Below are positions 36,969 to 47,120 of a stretch of DNA of 47,440 bases, in pieces. Where the stretch lies: positions 1-47,440 of the forward strand of contig JAIBCE010000018.1 of assembly GCA_019694315.1 (NCBI GenBank), read 5' to 3'. The translations under genes were made by a program, and so were the position numbers. Origin of the DNA: Sandaracinaceae bacterium (GTDB lineage: Bacteria; Myxococcota_A; Polyangia; Polyangiales; Sandaracinaceae). How positions within the stretch are numbered: the stretch's first letter is position 1; each line of letters opens with the position of its first letter. The notes beneath the pieces were generated by a model. The model had not been told where the DNA came from. It saw only the letters and a list, made by a program, of their open reading frames with translations, and did no database searches.

Positions 36969-37775
36969 TCAGCTCCCGAGACAATCGGCGAGGTGCGTGA
37001 CGAAGGACGTGCGGTCGTGTGGCCAGAGCCCATCGAAGGGCCCGACCAGCGGTCGCAGGGTGGTCGCGAGCTGGAGCCCCACGACGAGGAACATCACGCT
37101 CCACGCGCCGAGCCCGCGCACCGCGCCGCCCGCCGAGGCAGCGAGCGCACGACGCACGAGGCCCAGACCGAACAGAGCCGCGACGAGGAACACCACGAGG
37201 TAGAGCGCGCCTGCGAAGGCGAGCGAGCTCGTCGCCGCCGAGAGCACCCACGCGATCGGCGCGAGGGCGAGCGCGAGCACCGAGGCGAGCGCGACGCCCA
37301 TGGACATCGCGCCTGCCGTCTCGCGGAGCGAGCGCCCCGCGCCCGAGAGCGCGGCGAGCACGTGGAGGCTCGGCAGACAGACGAGCGCGGTGACCAACGC
37401 GAGAAGCGCGAGCTTGATCGGCACCACGAGCAGCTGGGGTCCTCCCGACCACGACGACATCGCGAGGCCCGTGGTCGCCAGACCGACGAGGCTCATCGCG
37501 ATCAGCTGCGGCGCGGCACCACCCTCGCGCACCACGTCGAGGAGCCTCGCTGGGCTTCGCAAGAGCGCGTCGAGCACGGCGCCGACGCTGCTCGAATCCA
37601 GCTCCGCGCGGTGAGGGTCGAGCTCGGTCGCGCTCGCCGTTGGCGCGGTGCTCGCCGCCGAAGGGGGCACGAACGGCGGAGGATCCGGTGCGCGTGGGAC
37701 CTCGGGCACGAAGGGGTGTGGGGGTGAGGCCTGCGGCCAGGGCTGCGCGTACGCGTGGGGATCGTTGCCGTCCAT
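36969..37775 (-). CDS. Yip1-like polytopic membrane protein
   Basis: The 268-residue protein has a Pro-rich, probably cytoplasmic N-terminus (HPFVPEVPRAPDPPPFVPP), then about five hydrophobic helices. One of the loops contains SGAGRSLRETAGAMSMGVA, typical of bacterial Yip1-domain proteins. The ATG at 37775 is preceded by AGGAGG at ideal spacing. It is coupled to the larger polytopic protein downstream, and the pair may form a membrane complex. It is divergent from a small lipoprotein gene across about 260 bases, which show no coding sequence. Family assignment moderate. Confidence 0.7.
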   Translation of the reverse strand: MDGNDPHAYAQPWPQASPPHPFVPEVPRAPDPPPFVPPSAASTAPTASATELDPHRAELDSSSVGAVLDALLRSPARLLDVVREGGAAPQLIAMSLVGLATTGLAMSSWSGGPQLLVVPIKLALLALVTALVCLPSLHVLAALSGAGRSLRETAGAMSMGVALASVLALALAPIAWVLSAATSSLAFAGALYLVVFLVAALFGLGLVRRALAASAGGAVRGLGAWSVMFLVVGLQLATTLRPLVGPFDGLWPHDRTSFVTHLADCLGS

Positions 37776-38036
37776 GTCGAACCTCCTCGCCCTGCCTACG
37801 ACCGAGCACCGCGCGTGCCTTCCGCGCACCGCGCCAACGGTCGAAAGGCAGTGGTGAACGGTCGTGCCGGGGTCGATCGACACGCCAAGCCCGTCCGAGC
37901 GACGAGGAGTTGGTTCGCGGCGCATCGCGACGAACGCACCGCGGCTGTGAAGCGGGCCACACGCCCGCGTCGCCCCACACCGCATAACGAATCTCGAGAA
38001 CGGCGACCCTTTCCCGCCGCACCACGGAGACGAGCC

Positions 38037-38468
38037 ATGAATCCCTCGAGCACCCGCACCCTGAGCTTCGTGACCTTCGCCGCGCTGACGGCGCTGACCG
38101 GCTGTGGCGCCGACCCCGAGTCGAGCACGTTCGCAGCGCGCGTCGCGGCCGCGCCCCTCGATCACGTCTCGCTCGAGGCGCCTGCGGCGACGACCTCGGC
38201 CGCACGCGCGGCGATCGGCGCGCACGTCGAGCTGCAGGGCCTCGAGCTCGGCCACCCCCTCGTCGTCGGAACGGACTCCTGCGAGGTGGATGCGGACTGC
38301 GTGCCCGACGGCTGCCACGCGACTCGCTGCGTCGCGGCGGCCGACATGGCGCCTGGCGAGCTCGAGTGCAGCAACGAGCTCCGCTACGGCACGACCGACG
38401 GCGGCGGATGCCTCTGCCACTCCGGCCTGTGCGCAGCACGCCTCTCCAACCCGCCGCAGGGCATCTGA
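38037..38468 (+). CDS. Small Cys-containing lipoprotein
   Basis: The 143-residue protein has a lipoprotein signal ending in LTALTGC. The rest is Ala-rich with a C-terminal Cys cluster (CEVDADCVPDGCHATRC, then GGCLCHSGLC), so disulfide-stabilised ends are likely. GGAGACGAGCC precedes the ATG, a good ribosome site. No family is recognised. It is divergent from the Yip1-like gene. It precedes a Crp/Fnr regulator by about 158 bases, so is probably a separate transcript. Confidence 0.75.
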   Translation: MNPSSTRTLSFVTFAALTALTGCGADPESSTFAARVAAAPLDHVSLEAPAATTSAARAAIGAHVELQGLELGHPLVVGTDSCEVDADCVPDGCHATRCVAAADMAPGELECSNELRYGTTDGGGCLCHSGLCAARLSNPPQGI

Positions 38469-38626
38469 TCGCGCGCCTCCACGTTCGGGGGCGTTGGCGC
38501 CCGCTCCGCCACGAGCGTCGTACGACGAGCCACCGCCCGAGAGCCCCTGCCTGTATCATCGCCAGCTCGTCTCCTTCGAGGCGCGGGTTGTAACCTCGAG
38601 ACCGGCCCAACGGGCGGGGAGCTGAC

Positions 38627-39322
38627 ATGGCGATCTCGGAGCTGGCGCAGTTGCTTGCGAGGAGCTGGACGTTCTCCGATCTCGACAAGCGCGAGCTCGA
38701 GGGCCTGGCAGCCATCGCCCAGATGCGTGTCGTGCGACCCAAGCAGACCGTGGTGAAGAAGGGTGACGAGGCGGGGCCGATCTTCGCGGTGCTCCGCGGT
38801 CGACTCAAGGTCATCACACCCGGCGTGGAGCGCGACGCCGCGTTCCGCATCCTCGGTCCGGGCGATCTCTTCGGTGAGGTCGCTGCGTTCGACGACGGAG
38901 AGCGCTCGGCGACGGTGTCGGCCATCGAGCTCTGCCAGCTGGCGGTGATCCAGCGCGACACGTTCCGCGCGTTCCTCGACCAGCACCCCTCGGTGACCCG
39001 CAAGCTCCTCGGCGTCTTCGCGCGTCGCGTGCGCGAGCTGAGCGCGCGCATCGAAGATCGTGCGTTCCTCGAGGCGCCGGCGCGTCTGGCGAAGTGCCTC
39101 GTCGGGCTCGCCGAGCGCTACGGAAAGACCCAGGCGGGCCGGGCCGACGTGGTCTGCGAGCTCAAGATCTCGCAGGGAGATCTCGGCGAGCTCGTCGATG
39201 CGACGCGAGAGCTCGTCAACAAGCAGCTCCGCGCATGGAAGGCAGACGGGCTCGTGACCCACGAGCCGGATCGACTCGTGTTCCACGATCTCGCCCGGCT
39301 CCGTCGCCTCGCACAGCCCTGA
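38627..39322 (+). CDS. Crp/Fnr-family transcriptional regulator
   Basis: The 231-residue protein has an N-terminal cyclic-nucleotide-binding-like domain (about 15-130; LGPGDLFGEVAAFDDGERSA). A long dimerisation helix and C-terminal winged helix-turn-helix follow (ISQGDLGELVDATRELVNKQ). The phosphate-binding-cassette-like segment lacks the canonical Arg-Ser of cAMP binders at the exact place, though ERSAT is near, so the effector is uncertain. The ATG at 38627 is preceded by GGGGAGCTGAC. It converges with the kinase gene, which ends 38 bases away. Family call is confident. Confidence 0.9.
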   Translation: MAISELAQLLARSWTFSDLDKRELEGLAAIAQMRVVRPKQTVVKKGDEAGPIFAVLRGRLKVITPGVERDAAFRILGPGDLFGEVAAFDDGERSATVSAIELCQLAVIQRDTFRAFLDQHPSVTRKLLGVFARRVRELSARIEDRAFLEAPARLAKCLVGLAERYGKTQAGRADVVCELKISQGDLGELVDATRELVNKQLRAWKADGLVTHEPDRLVFHDLARLRRLAQP

Positions 39323-39359
39323 CGTCGCGAGGGCACGCGTGCGTCGGTGCGTCCGTGCG

Positions 39360-40742
<1,383 letters not shown>

Positions 40743-40788
40743 GCACGCACTCTACGCGAATTCGATCCCACGCAGGCCAGACGCAGAA

Positions 40789-40815
40789 GGCCCGCCCCAA
40801 CACGAGGGACGGACC
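40789..40815 (-). terminator. Terminator hairpin after lexA
   Basis: A 10-bp stem with two G-U pairs and a 7-base loop follows the lexA stop by 26 bases, in the transcribed direction of lexA. Its 3' side runs into UUCU. It fits a rho-independent terminator with a short U run. Confidence 0.7.
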
Positions 40816-40840
40816 TCCGAGGCTCACCACGCGATGCTCT

Positions 40841-41608
40841 TCACATCTTGCGATACATGCCGACCACGACGCCGAGGATCTGCGTCTCGCGCCACTCGCT
40901 CTTGGGCACGAGGATCGGCGCCATCGACGCGTTCGCGGGCTCGAGGCGCACGTGGTTGCCCTCGGGGAAGTAGTACTTGCAGGTCGCCTCGTCGCCGACC
41001 ATCGCGATGACGATCGCGCCGCGCGGCGCCTCGGCCTGCTTCTTCACGAAGACGTAGTCGCCGTCGTGGATGCCGGCCTCGATCATCGACTCGCCACGGA
41101 TCCGGAGACCGAACACGTCGCGCTCGCCCGCGTTCTTGACCTTGCCCCCGAGGAGCACGCGATCGATGCGGACGGTGTCCTCGGGGTGCTCGAACGCCGC
41201 CGTGAGCGGGCCGGCCGCCACCCGACCGAGGATCGGGATCGACAGCATGTCGTCGTTGGCCGCGGGGCCTTCGTCGTCGATGCGACGGGCCAGCCCGAGG
41301 CTCGATCGCGCAGGCGGCTCCTTCTGCGGGCCCACGATCGAGAGCGTCAGCTGCGTCGGGCGCAGCGTGCGCGACTTCATGTCCTCGCGCGTCAGGTAGC
41401 CCTTGCGCTCGAGCGCGCGGAGGTGGTCGTTCACGCCGTTGGTGCTGCGGATCCCGAGCTTGTTGCCGATCTCGCGCAGCGTGGGCGGGTAGCCGCAGTC
41501 CTCGATCGAGCGACAGATGTACTCGAGCACCAAGCGCTGGCGCTCCGTCAGGGCGCGATCGGCCGTGGGCTTGTCGCTGGCCGTGGGCGCGGGCATCGGG
41601 TCGAGCAT
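40841..41608 (-). CDS. lexA: LexA repressor
   Basis: The 255-residue SOS repressor has a winged helix-turn-helix (residues 40-72; REIGNKLGIRSTNGVNDHLR) and an S24 self-cleaving peptidase domain. The cleavage site is Ala132-Gly133 in VAAGPL. The catalytic dyad is Ser174 (GESMIEAG) and Lys211 (EATCKYYF). The N-terminus is some 20 residues longer than in E. coli LexA. The ATG at 41608 is preceded by GGAGAAGACC, a good ribosome site. It is divergent from the VIT/VWA gene and has a candidate operator about 50 bases upstream and a hairpin terminator downstream. Confidence 0.95.
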   Translation of the reverse strand: MLDPMPAPTASDKPTADRALTERQRLVLEYICRSIEDCGYPPTLREIGNKLGIRSTNGVNDHLRALERKGYLTREDMKSRTLRPTQLTLSIVGPQKEPPARSSLGLARRIDDEGPAANDDMLSIPILGRVAAGPLTAAFEHPEDTVRIDRVLLGGKVKNAGERDVFGLRIRGESMIEAGIHDGDYVFVKKQAEAPRGAIVIAMVGDEATCKYYFPEGNHVRLEPANASMAPILVPKSEWRETQILGVVVGMYRKM

Positions 41609-41655
41609 GGTCTTCTCCGGAGGTGCGGAACACCGCGCGTCTTGGCGCACGATCG

Positions 41656-41671
41656 CTGCTCGTCTGAGCAG
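41656..41671. promoter_or_regulatory. Candidate LexA operator
   Basis: A perfect inverted repeat CTGCTC, 4-base spacer, GAGCAG lies 48 bases upstream of the lexA start codon, in the intergenic region with the divergent VIT/VWA gene. Position and symmetry suggest autoregulation. Binding is not proven; the sequence differs from the E. coli SOS box. Confidence 0.4.
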
Positions 41672-41798
41672 GTGAGACAAAGGGTTACGCAACGCACGTA
41701 CACCCGTCAAATTTGCCGCGTCGATTTTTCTCACCGCCTCCCCCGGGCTTTTTTCTTGGCGTCGAGATCCGTCCTCGCTGCGGTCCGTCCCAGCGCCC

Positions 41799-44204
41799 AT
41801 GCGCCCCCTCTCCGTCCTCGCCGCCCGCACGCTCGCCCTCTCGGCGCTCACCGCCCTGGCGCTCCTGGCCGCCCCCGAGCGCGCCCACGCCATCGGCTTC
41901 CTCGTGCCGACCGACGGCTCGCTCGAGCCCCTGCGCATCCAGCACCACCGCGTCTCGGTCGACGTCCGCGAGCGCATCGCCGAGACGCGCGTCGAGCAGA
42001 GCTTCCTCAACCAGACCGACCGCACGCTCGAGGCGACCTACATCTTCCCCGTGCCCGAGGGCGCGACCGTGAGCGGCTTCGCGATGTGGGTGAACGGGCA
42101 GCGCATGGAGGGCGAGCTCCTCGACGCCGGGCAGGCCCGAAGCGTGTACGAGTCGATCGTGGCGCGCATGCGCGACCCCGGCCTCGTCGAGCACATCGGC
42201 GGCAACCTCTTCCGCGCGCGCGTCTTTCCCATCGCGCCGCACAGCGAGCAGCGCATCGAGATCCGCTTCTCGCAGACGCTCGAGTACCAGGGCTCGGTCG
42301 TGCACTACCGCTACCCGCTGCGCACGAGCGGACCGGCCACGCAGACGCTGGCCGACTTCACCGTCAGCTTCGACATCGCCTCGCGCACTGCCATCCGCGC
42401 GGTGTACTCCCCCACGCACAACCTCTCGGTGAGCCGCGAGAACGATCACCACGTCATCGCCAGCTACGAGGGCAGCAGGGCCTCGCTCGATCACGACCTC
42501 GACCTCTACTACACGGTCGATGACGGCGACGTCGGCCTCTCGCTCCTCACGCACCGACCGCCTGGCGAGGACGGCTACTTCCTCGCGATGGTCGCCCCGC
42601 GTACGGAGCTCACCGACCAAGAGCTCGCGAGCAAAGAGGTGCTCTTCGTGTTCGACACGTCGGGCTCGATGGCCGGCGACAAGATCACGCGCGCCCGCGC
42701 TGCGCTCGACTACATGCTGCAGCGCCTGCGCCCGACCGATCGCTTCCAGGTGATCCGCTTCTCCACCGACGTGGAGGTGCTCTTCGATCGCGGGAGCTCC
42801 GAGCCCGCCACCCCCGAGAACGTGGCCCGCGCGCGCTACTTCGCGAGCCACTTCGTCGCCGCCGGCGGCACCGCGATCGAGCCCGCGCTCCGCGAGGCCC
42901 TCCGCACGAACGGCGCGAGCGCCGCGAGCCCGCGCATGATCGTGTTCCTCACCGACGGCATGCCCACCGTGGGCACGACCGACCCGGGCTCGATCGTCCG
43001 CTCGGTCTCTGCGGCCGCGCTCCAGTCGGCGCCTGGAGGGGCGCGCCTCTTCGCGTTCGGCGTGGGCGACGACGTGAACACCACGTTCCTCGACGCGCTC
43101 GCGCGCAGCGCGCAGGGACACGGTGAGTACTTCCGCGACGGCAGCGAGATGGAGCGGCGCCTGTCGTCCTTCTACGACCACATCGCGTATCCCGCGGTGA
43201 CGAACGTGCGGCTCACGTTCCCAGGCGCGAATGCGTACGACGTGTACCCGCGCGAGCTCCACGAGCTCTACCGGGGCGAGCAGGTGCTCGTGGTCGGTCG
43301 CTATCGCGGCGAGGGGCCCGCGCGCGTCGTGCTCGAGGGACACGTGGGCGCAGAAGCGAGCAACCGCTCCTTCGCATTCGACGTGAGCTTCCCGGCGCTC
43401 GAGCTCCGCAACGACTTCGTGCCTCGTGTCTGGGCGGTGAGAAAGGTGGGCGGTCTCCTCGAGGAGATCCGCCTCAACGGCGAGCGCCCCGAGCTGCGCG
43501 AGGAGGTCACGTCGCTCGCGCGACGCTTCGGCCTCGTCACGCCCTACACGAGCTACCTCGTGGCCCCCGACCAGACCGCGCCCGTGGCGCCGCCCACCAC
43601 CATCGAGCTCCAGGGCCGTGTGCAATTCCAGTTCGAAGACCAGCAGATCGAGGGCGATCTCGTGCGTCCCGAGGGCCGAGTGGCCCGCCCAGCCGCGGAG
43701 CCCGCTCCTGCCGAGGCCGAGCGCTTCGCGGGCTTCGACACGACGCTCGCTGCACCGACCGCGAGCGGCGGTGGCATGGGTGGTGGTTCGGCCGCGTCGT
43801 CGACAGGCAGCGCGCCCACGCACGATTCGCGCCCTGCCTCGATGGCACCGAGCGGAGCCACGGGCGAGCGCGGACGTCGCATCTCGGACGAGCTGCGCCA
43901 GATGGAGACGGCCGAGCGGCCCGACGACGCGACGAGCCGCGGCACGCGCTACGCGCTCGGGCGCGCGTTCCGCTACGAGAGCGGGGGCTTCGTCGATCCG
44001 CAGTACCGCACGAGCATGCGGACGATCCACATCCGCGCGCTCTCTCGCGCGTACTTCGCGATTCTCGCCCGTCGGCCCGACCTCCGCGCGGCGTTCGCGA
44101 TCGGTGATCGCGTGACGATCGCGATCGACGAGACCCGTGCGATCGTGATCGAGCCCACGGCGCCCGACGTCGCCGAGGCGGATGCTACGCACTTCCTCGA
44201 GTGA
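41799..44204 (+). CDS. VIT and VWA domain secreted protein
   Basis: The 801-residue protein has a signal sequence ending near AHA, then a VIT domain (about 35-165; GFAMWVNGQRMEGELLDAGQ). The VWA domain follows with the metal-site motif DTSGSM (D286) and AGGTAIEPALREAL. The C-terminal third is extended, with SGGGMGGGSAASSTGS linkers and a final region. VIT/VWA proteins resemble inter-alpha-trypsin inhibitor heavy chains and bacterial secreted or membrane-tethered adhesion proteins. No sortase or PEP-CTERM motif is visible. It is followed 23 bases later by a DUF4349-like lipoprotein gene, so probably an operon. Confidence 0.9.
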   Translation: MRPLSVLAARTLALSALTALALLAAPERAHAIGFLVPTDGSLEPLRIQHHRVSVDVRERIAETRVEQSFLNQTDRTLEATYIFPVPEGATVSGFAMWVNGQRMEGELLDAGQARSVYESIVARMRDPGLVEHIGGNLFRARVFPIAPHSEQRIEIRFSQTLEYQGSVVHYRYPLRTSGPATQTLADFTVSFDIASRTAIRAVYSPTHNLSVSRENDHHVIASYEGSRASLDHDLDLYYTVDDGDVGLSLLTHRPPGEDGYFLAMVAPRTELTDQELASKEVLFVFDTSGSMAGDKITRARAALDYMLQRLRPTDRFQVIRFSTDVEVLFDRGSSEPATPENVARARYFASHFVAAGGTAIEPALREALRTNGASAASPRMIVFLTDGMPTVGTTDPGSIVRSVSAAALQSAPGGARLFAFGVGDDVNTTFLDALARSAQGHGEYFRDGSEMERRLSSFYDHIAYPAVTNVRLTFPGANAYDVYPRELHELYRGEQVLVVGRYRGEGPARVVLEGHVGAEASNRSFAFDVSFPALELRNDFVPRVWAVRKVGGLLEEIRLNGERPELREEVTSLARRFGLVTPYTSYLVAPDQTAPVAPPTTIELQGRVQFQFEDQQIEGDLVRPEGRVARPAAEPAPAEAERFAGFDTTLAAPTASGGGMGGGSAASSTGSAPTHDSRPASMAPSGATGERGRRISDELRQMETAERPDDATSRGTRYALGRAFRYESGGFVDPQYRTSMRTIHIRALSRAYFAILARRPDLRAAFAIGDRVTIAIDETRAIVIEPTAPDVAEADATHFLE

Positions 44205-44227
44205 CTCGAACCGCAGCAAGGAGACCC

Positions 44228-45058
44228 GTGACCTCCACTTCCACATCACGCGCGCTCGGTCGGGTCGCGCTCGCGACGACGCTCGCGCTCGCTCCGTGGG
44301 CGCTCGCGTGCGGCGGGGGCGCGGCCTATCGCGCCCAGACTGCGGCTGAAACGATGTCTTCGCCCGGCTATGGCGGCGACGAAGGCCGCTGGGGAAGCTC
44401 CGGAGGCCTCGCCACTGGCACCGCGATGCCCGAGCCCGAGCGCGCCGCCTACGCACAGGCCGAGCAGGCCACGACGACGGCCGTGGCCGCGAGCGCGAGC
44501 GATGCGCGCGACACCTCGGGCCCGCTCCTCATCTACACGGCCACGCTGACGATGGCCGTGTTCGAGGTGCGCGCCACGCAGGTGCAGCTCGTCGAGCGCG
44601 CGCGCTCGCTCGGCGGCGTGCTCACGCTGCAGACCGACGATCGCCTCGTGGTGCGCGTGCCAGCGGCGCGCTTCGACGAATTCCTCTCGGGCATCGGCGA
44701 GCTCGGCGACGTGCTCCATCGCGACATCCAGGCTCAGGACGTGGGCGAGGAGTTCCGCGACGTCGCGATCCGCATCCGTAACCTCGAGGTCACACGTCAG
44801 CGCGTCGAGGCACTCCTCGCGCAGGCGAGCAACGTGGAGCAGGCGCTCGCCGTGCAACGCGAGCTCGAGCGCATCACCGCAGAGCTCGAGGCCCTCCGTG
44901 GTCGACAGCGCTACCTCGCGGATCGCATCTCGCTCTCGACGATCACGTTCTTGTTCCAGCCGATGCCGCGTGAAGCGCTCGAGCAGCCGGAGATCTTCCG
45001 GCTCCCGTTCCGCTGGCTCGAAGAGCTGGGCCTTCCGACGCTCCTGGAGGTGCGGTGA
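44228..45058 (+). CDS. DUF4349-like lipoprotein
   Basis: The 276-residue protein has a lipoprotein-like signal ending in PWALAC. A variable Ala/Gly/Ser region precedes a conserved alpha/beta segment characteristic of DUF4349: SLGGVLTLQTDDRLVVRVPA, then DVGEEFRDVAIRIRNL, then a coiled coil and LSTITFLF. DUF4349 proteins are envelope lipoproteins of unknown function. The GTG at 44228 follows AAGGAG, a good ribosome site. The last bases overlap the next gene's start region (GTGATG). It is downstream of the VIT/VWA gene. Confidence 0.8.
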   Translation: MTSTSTSRALGRVALATTLALAPWALACGGGAAYRAQTAAETMSSPGYGGDEGRWGSSGGLATGTAMPEPERAAYAQAEQATTTAVAASASDARDTSGPLLIYTATLTMAVFEVRATQVQLVERARSLGGVLTLQTDDRLVVRVPAARFDEFLSGIGELGDVLHRDIQAQDVGEEFRDVAIRIRNLEVTRQRVEALLAQASNVEQALAVQRELERITAELEALRGRQRYLADRISLSTITFLFQPMPREALEQPEIFRLPFRWLEELGLPTLLEVR

Positions 45059-45528
45059 TGCGCGCGCTCGTCTTCACGCTGGCGGCAGCGCTCGCGCTCG
45101 CTGGCTGCGGCCATCATTTCCAGATCCACACGCCCGATCGGTTCGTGGAGCTCGAGCCCGGTGCGCAGGAGCGCATGGGCTTCGCGTACCGGGCGACCTC
45201 CGCGAACGGCGCGGTGCTCGCGGTGCGCGAGATCGACAACGATCGGCACGCCAGCGCAGAGTTCTGGGTGGAGGCCGTGCGCAACCGGGTGCGGCGGGCG
45301 GGCGGCTACGCGCTCTTGTCCGAGTCGGAGGTTCGCTCCGCCGATGGGCGAACAGGTCACCAGATGCGCTTCGGGCGCGACGAGGGTCAGCACCCCTACG
45401 CGTACTGGGTGACGCTGTTCGTCACGCCGGATCGCATCTTCGTGGTCGAGGCGGGCGGCCGTCGCGAGCCGTTCGAGGCAGAGCAAGCGTCGATCGAGCA
45501 GGCGATCGGCGCGCTCCGCCTGGAGTGA
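45058..45528 (+). CDS. Small lipoprotein of unknown function
   Basis: The 156-residue protein begins MRALVFTLAAALALAGCGHH, a clean lipoprotein signal with lipobox ALAGC. The rest is a compact alpha/beta-like domain with FVELEPGAQERMGFAYRATS and VTPDRIFVVEAGGRR. The ATG at 45058 overlaps the preceding stop by one base, and a GTG one codon earlier is also possible, so it is coupled to the DUF4349-like gene. No family is recognised. The last bases of the gene are imperfectly duplicated just downstream. Confidence 0.75.
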   Translation: MRALVFTLAAALALAGCGHHFQIHTPDRFVELEPGAQERMGFAYRATSANGAVLAVREIDNDRHASAEFWVEAVRNRVRRAGGYALLSESEVRSADGRTGHQMRFGRDEGQHPYAYWVTLFVTPDRIFVVEAGGRREPFEAEQASIEQAIGALRLE

Positions 45529-45568
45529 GCAAGCGTCGCGCTCGGGCACGCGATCGGCGCGCTCCGCC
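45481..45568 (+). repeat. Imperfect tandem duplication of the gene's 3' end
   Basis: The segment 45481-45520 is repeated at 45527-45568: both begin with GAGCAAGCGTCG and end with GCGATCGGCGCGCTCCGCC, differing in the middle. The second copy lies just past the stop codon, so it is non-coding debris of a local duplication. Confidence 0.85.
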
Positions 45569-45579
45569 CGCAGCCGCCA

Positions 45580-46191
45580 TCACTCTCTGCCAGTGGCCTT
45601 GCGCCACGACGCGCGCGCGCTGACACGCGTCCACCACGCCATCACATGGAGGTACTTCTCGTAGATCGGGCGCGCCGACGTCGCGAGGTCGTACTCGACG
45701 TACGGCATGTACGCGATGTCGGCGATGCTGAAGGTCTCGCCCGCGAAGTACGGCACCTCGGCGAGGCGTGCGTCCATCACGGCCAGGGCGCGCTCGAGGC
45801 CTGCGATCGCGTCGTGCATCGCGTCATCGCTCTGCGGCCGGTGGAAGATGTCCTTGTAGACGAACTTCATCGCGGGCACGACGAAGTTGGAGCTCTCCAC
45901 GCTGATCCACTGCTCCATCACGGCCCGGCCCTGCAGATCGGGCGGGATGAGCGTGCCACCGACCTTGTCGTTGAGGTACCGGCAGATGGCGCGCGACTCG
46001 TAGAGCGCGAAGCCGCCGTCGTCGATGGCAGGCACCTGTCCAAAGGGCTGTCGCGCGACGTGCTCGGCCCCCTTGTGCTCGCCCTTGGCGAAGTCGACGA
46101 GGCTGAAGTCGTAGGGGATCGAGAGCTCGTGCAGCGTGGTGAGGACCTTACGCGTGCAGGTGCTGGCAGGGTGGCCGTAGACGGTCAGCAT
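45580..46191 (-). CDS. Glutathione S-transferase
   Basis: The 203-residue protein has the thioredoxin-like N-terminal domain of GSTs. The start is MLTVYGHPASTCTRKVLTTL; QVPAIDDGGFALYESRAICR is the glutathione-binding region. An all-helical C-terminal domain follows (LERALAVMDARLAEVPYFAG, then FSIADIAYMPYV). The probable catalytic Ser or Cys lies in ASTCT. It conjugates glutathione to electrophiles or acts in peroxide metabolism. It is monocistronic, converging with the lipoprotein gene and following the short-chain dehydrogenase on the same strand by about 105 bases. Confidence 0.95.
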   Translation of the reverse strand: MLTVYGHPASTCTRKVLTTLHELSIPYDFSLVDFAKGEHKGAEHVARQPFGQVPAIDDGGFALYESRAICRYLNDKVGGTLIPPDLQGRAVMEQWISVESSNFVVPAMKFVYKDIFHRPQSDDAMHDAIAGLERALAVMDARLAEVPYFAGETFSIADIAYMPYVEYDLATSARPIYEKYLHVMAWWTRVSARASWRKATGRE

Positions 46192-46295
46192 CGGGCTCCT
46201 CCTCGGGGCCGCCGATGTAACCCGGAGCAGGCCCGCTAGCCAAGACGAAGTCGCGCGATGAGTCGCGTGCGGAGCGAGTGGCGATGGCGTAGTGA

Positions 46296-47042
46296 TCAGA
46301 ACCCGACGCGTCGCATGACGAACCGCGGGAGGCCGCGGATCACGGCCATGATCGGGCCCCACGCGAGCGGTGCGTAGACGACGGGCAGGCCGAGATCGAT
46401 CGCGCCCACCACGAGCGAGGCGACGTCGTCGGGCTCGCCCGCGAAGGGCGGCGGCGGCAGGTGCGCGGTCATCGCGGTCTTCACGAAGCCGGGCTTGACC
46501 GTGACCACCCGCAGCCCCTTGGCGTGGTGCTTGTGATCGAGCGCCTCCAGGTAGCGGGTGAGGCCCGCCTTGGCCGCGCCGTAGATGCCGACCGGCTTTC
46601 GACCGCGCTCGCCCGCGACGGAGCTGAACACGCAGAGCGTGCCGCCTCCACGCGCGAGGAGGCGCTCCTTGGCCTCCTCACAGAAGAGCACCGTGTTCGT
46701 GAAGTCTGCGGTGAGGAGGCGCTCCGCGAGCTTGCGATCCCTCTCGAGGTCGTCCTGCCCGGCGAAGAGCGCGGCGGTCACCACCACGGTGTCGAAGCCG
46801 CCGAGCTCGGCGTGCGCGCGCTCGAGCGCCGGCGCGAAGCCCGAGGGCTCGAGGAGATCGCAGCGCGCCCAGCGCACCGGGGCCTTTCCACGGACCGACA
46901 GATCGGCGGCGCTCTTCTCGAGCTCGGGCTCATCGATGCCAAGCAGGAACACTCGGTCGCCGCGCTGGGCGAGCGCCCGCGCGACGGCCCGGCCCATGCC
47001 GCTCGTGCCACCGAGAACGACCACGTGGAGGGGGCGCTTCAT
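46296..47042 (-). CDS. Short-chain dehydrogenase/reductase
   Basis: The 248-residue protein has the classical SDR Rossmann start VVVLGGTSGMGRAVARALA, the active-site Ser in FSSVAGERG, and YGAAKAG with Tyr and Lys. The C-terminus is longer than minimal SDRs. The KPVGIYGAAKAGLTRYLEAL segment resembles reductases of the DprE2 or acyl-sugar type, but this is a weak clue. The start ATG is followed by the basic KRPLHVVV. Substrate unknown. No partner gene is adjacent. Family call is confident. Confidence 0.9.
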   Translation of the reverse strand: MKRPLHVVVLGGTSGMGRAVARALAQRGDRVFLLGIDEPELEKSAADLSVRGKAPVRWARCDLLEPSGFAPALERAHAELGGFDTVVVTAALFAGQDDLERDRKLAERLLTADFTNTVLFCEEAKERLLARGGGTLCVFSSVAGERGRKPVGIYGAAKAGLTRYLEALDHKHHAKGLRVVTVKPGFVKTAMTAHLPPPPFAGEPDDVASLVVGAIDLGLPVVYAPLAWGPIMAVIRGLPRFVMRRVGF

Positions 47043-47120
47043 GACGACCGGCGTCTACCCGAAGAGCCCGCCAGCGTCGAGAGCCGCGACCCAGCGATCG
47101 CTCTCGCCACCGGGCAACGG

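Noticed and set aside
35866..39051. A 1061-codon minus-strand open frame
   Set aside because: Its 3' third is the membrane-protein gene at 35866-36966, but the rest overlaps the Yip1-like gene and the Crp/Fnr gene in other frames with no domain and Arg-rich shadow composition.
41685..44456. A 923-codon open frame opposite the VIT/VWA gene
   Set aside because: It is Arg/Glu/Ala shadow sequence without a domain. The VIT and VWA motifs and signal peptide belong to the plus strand.
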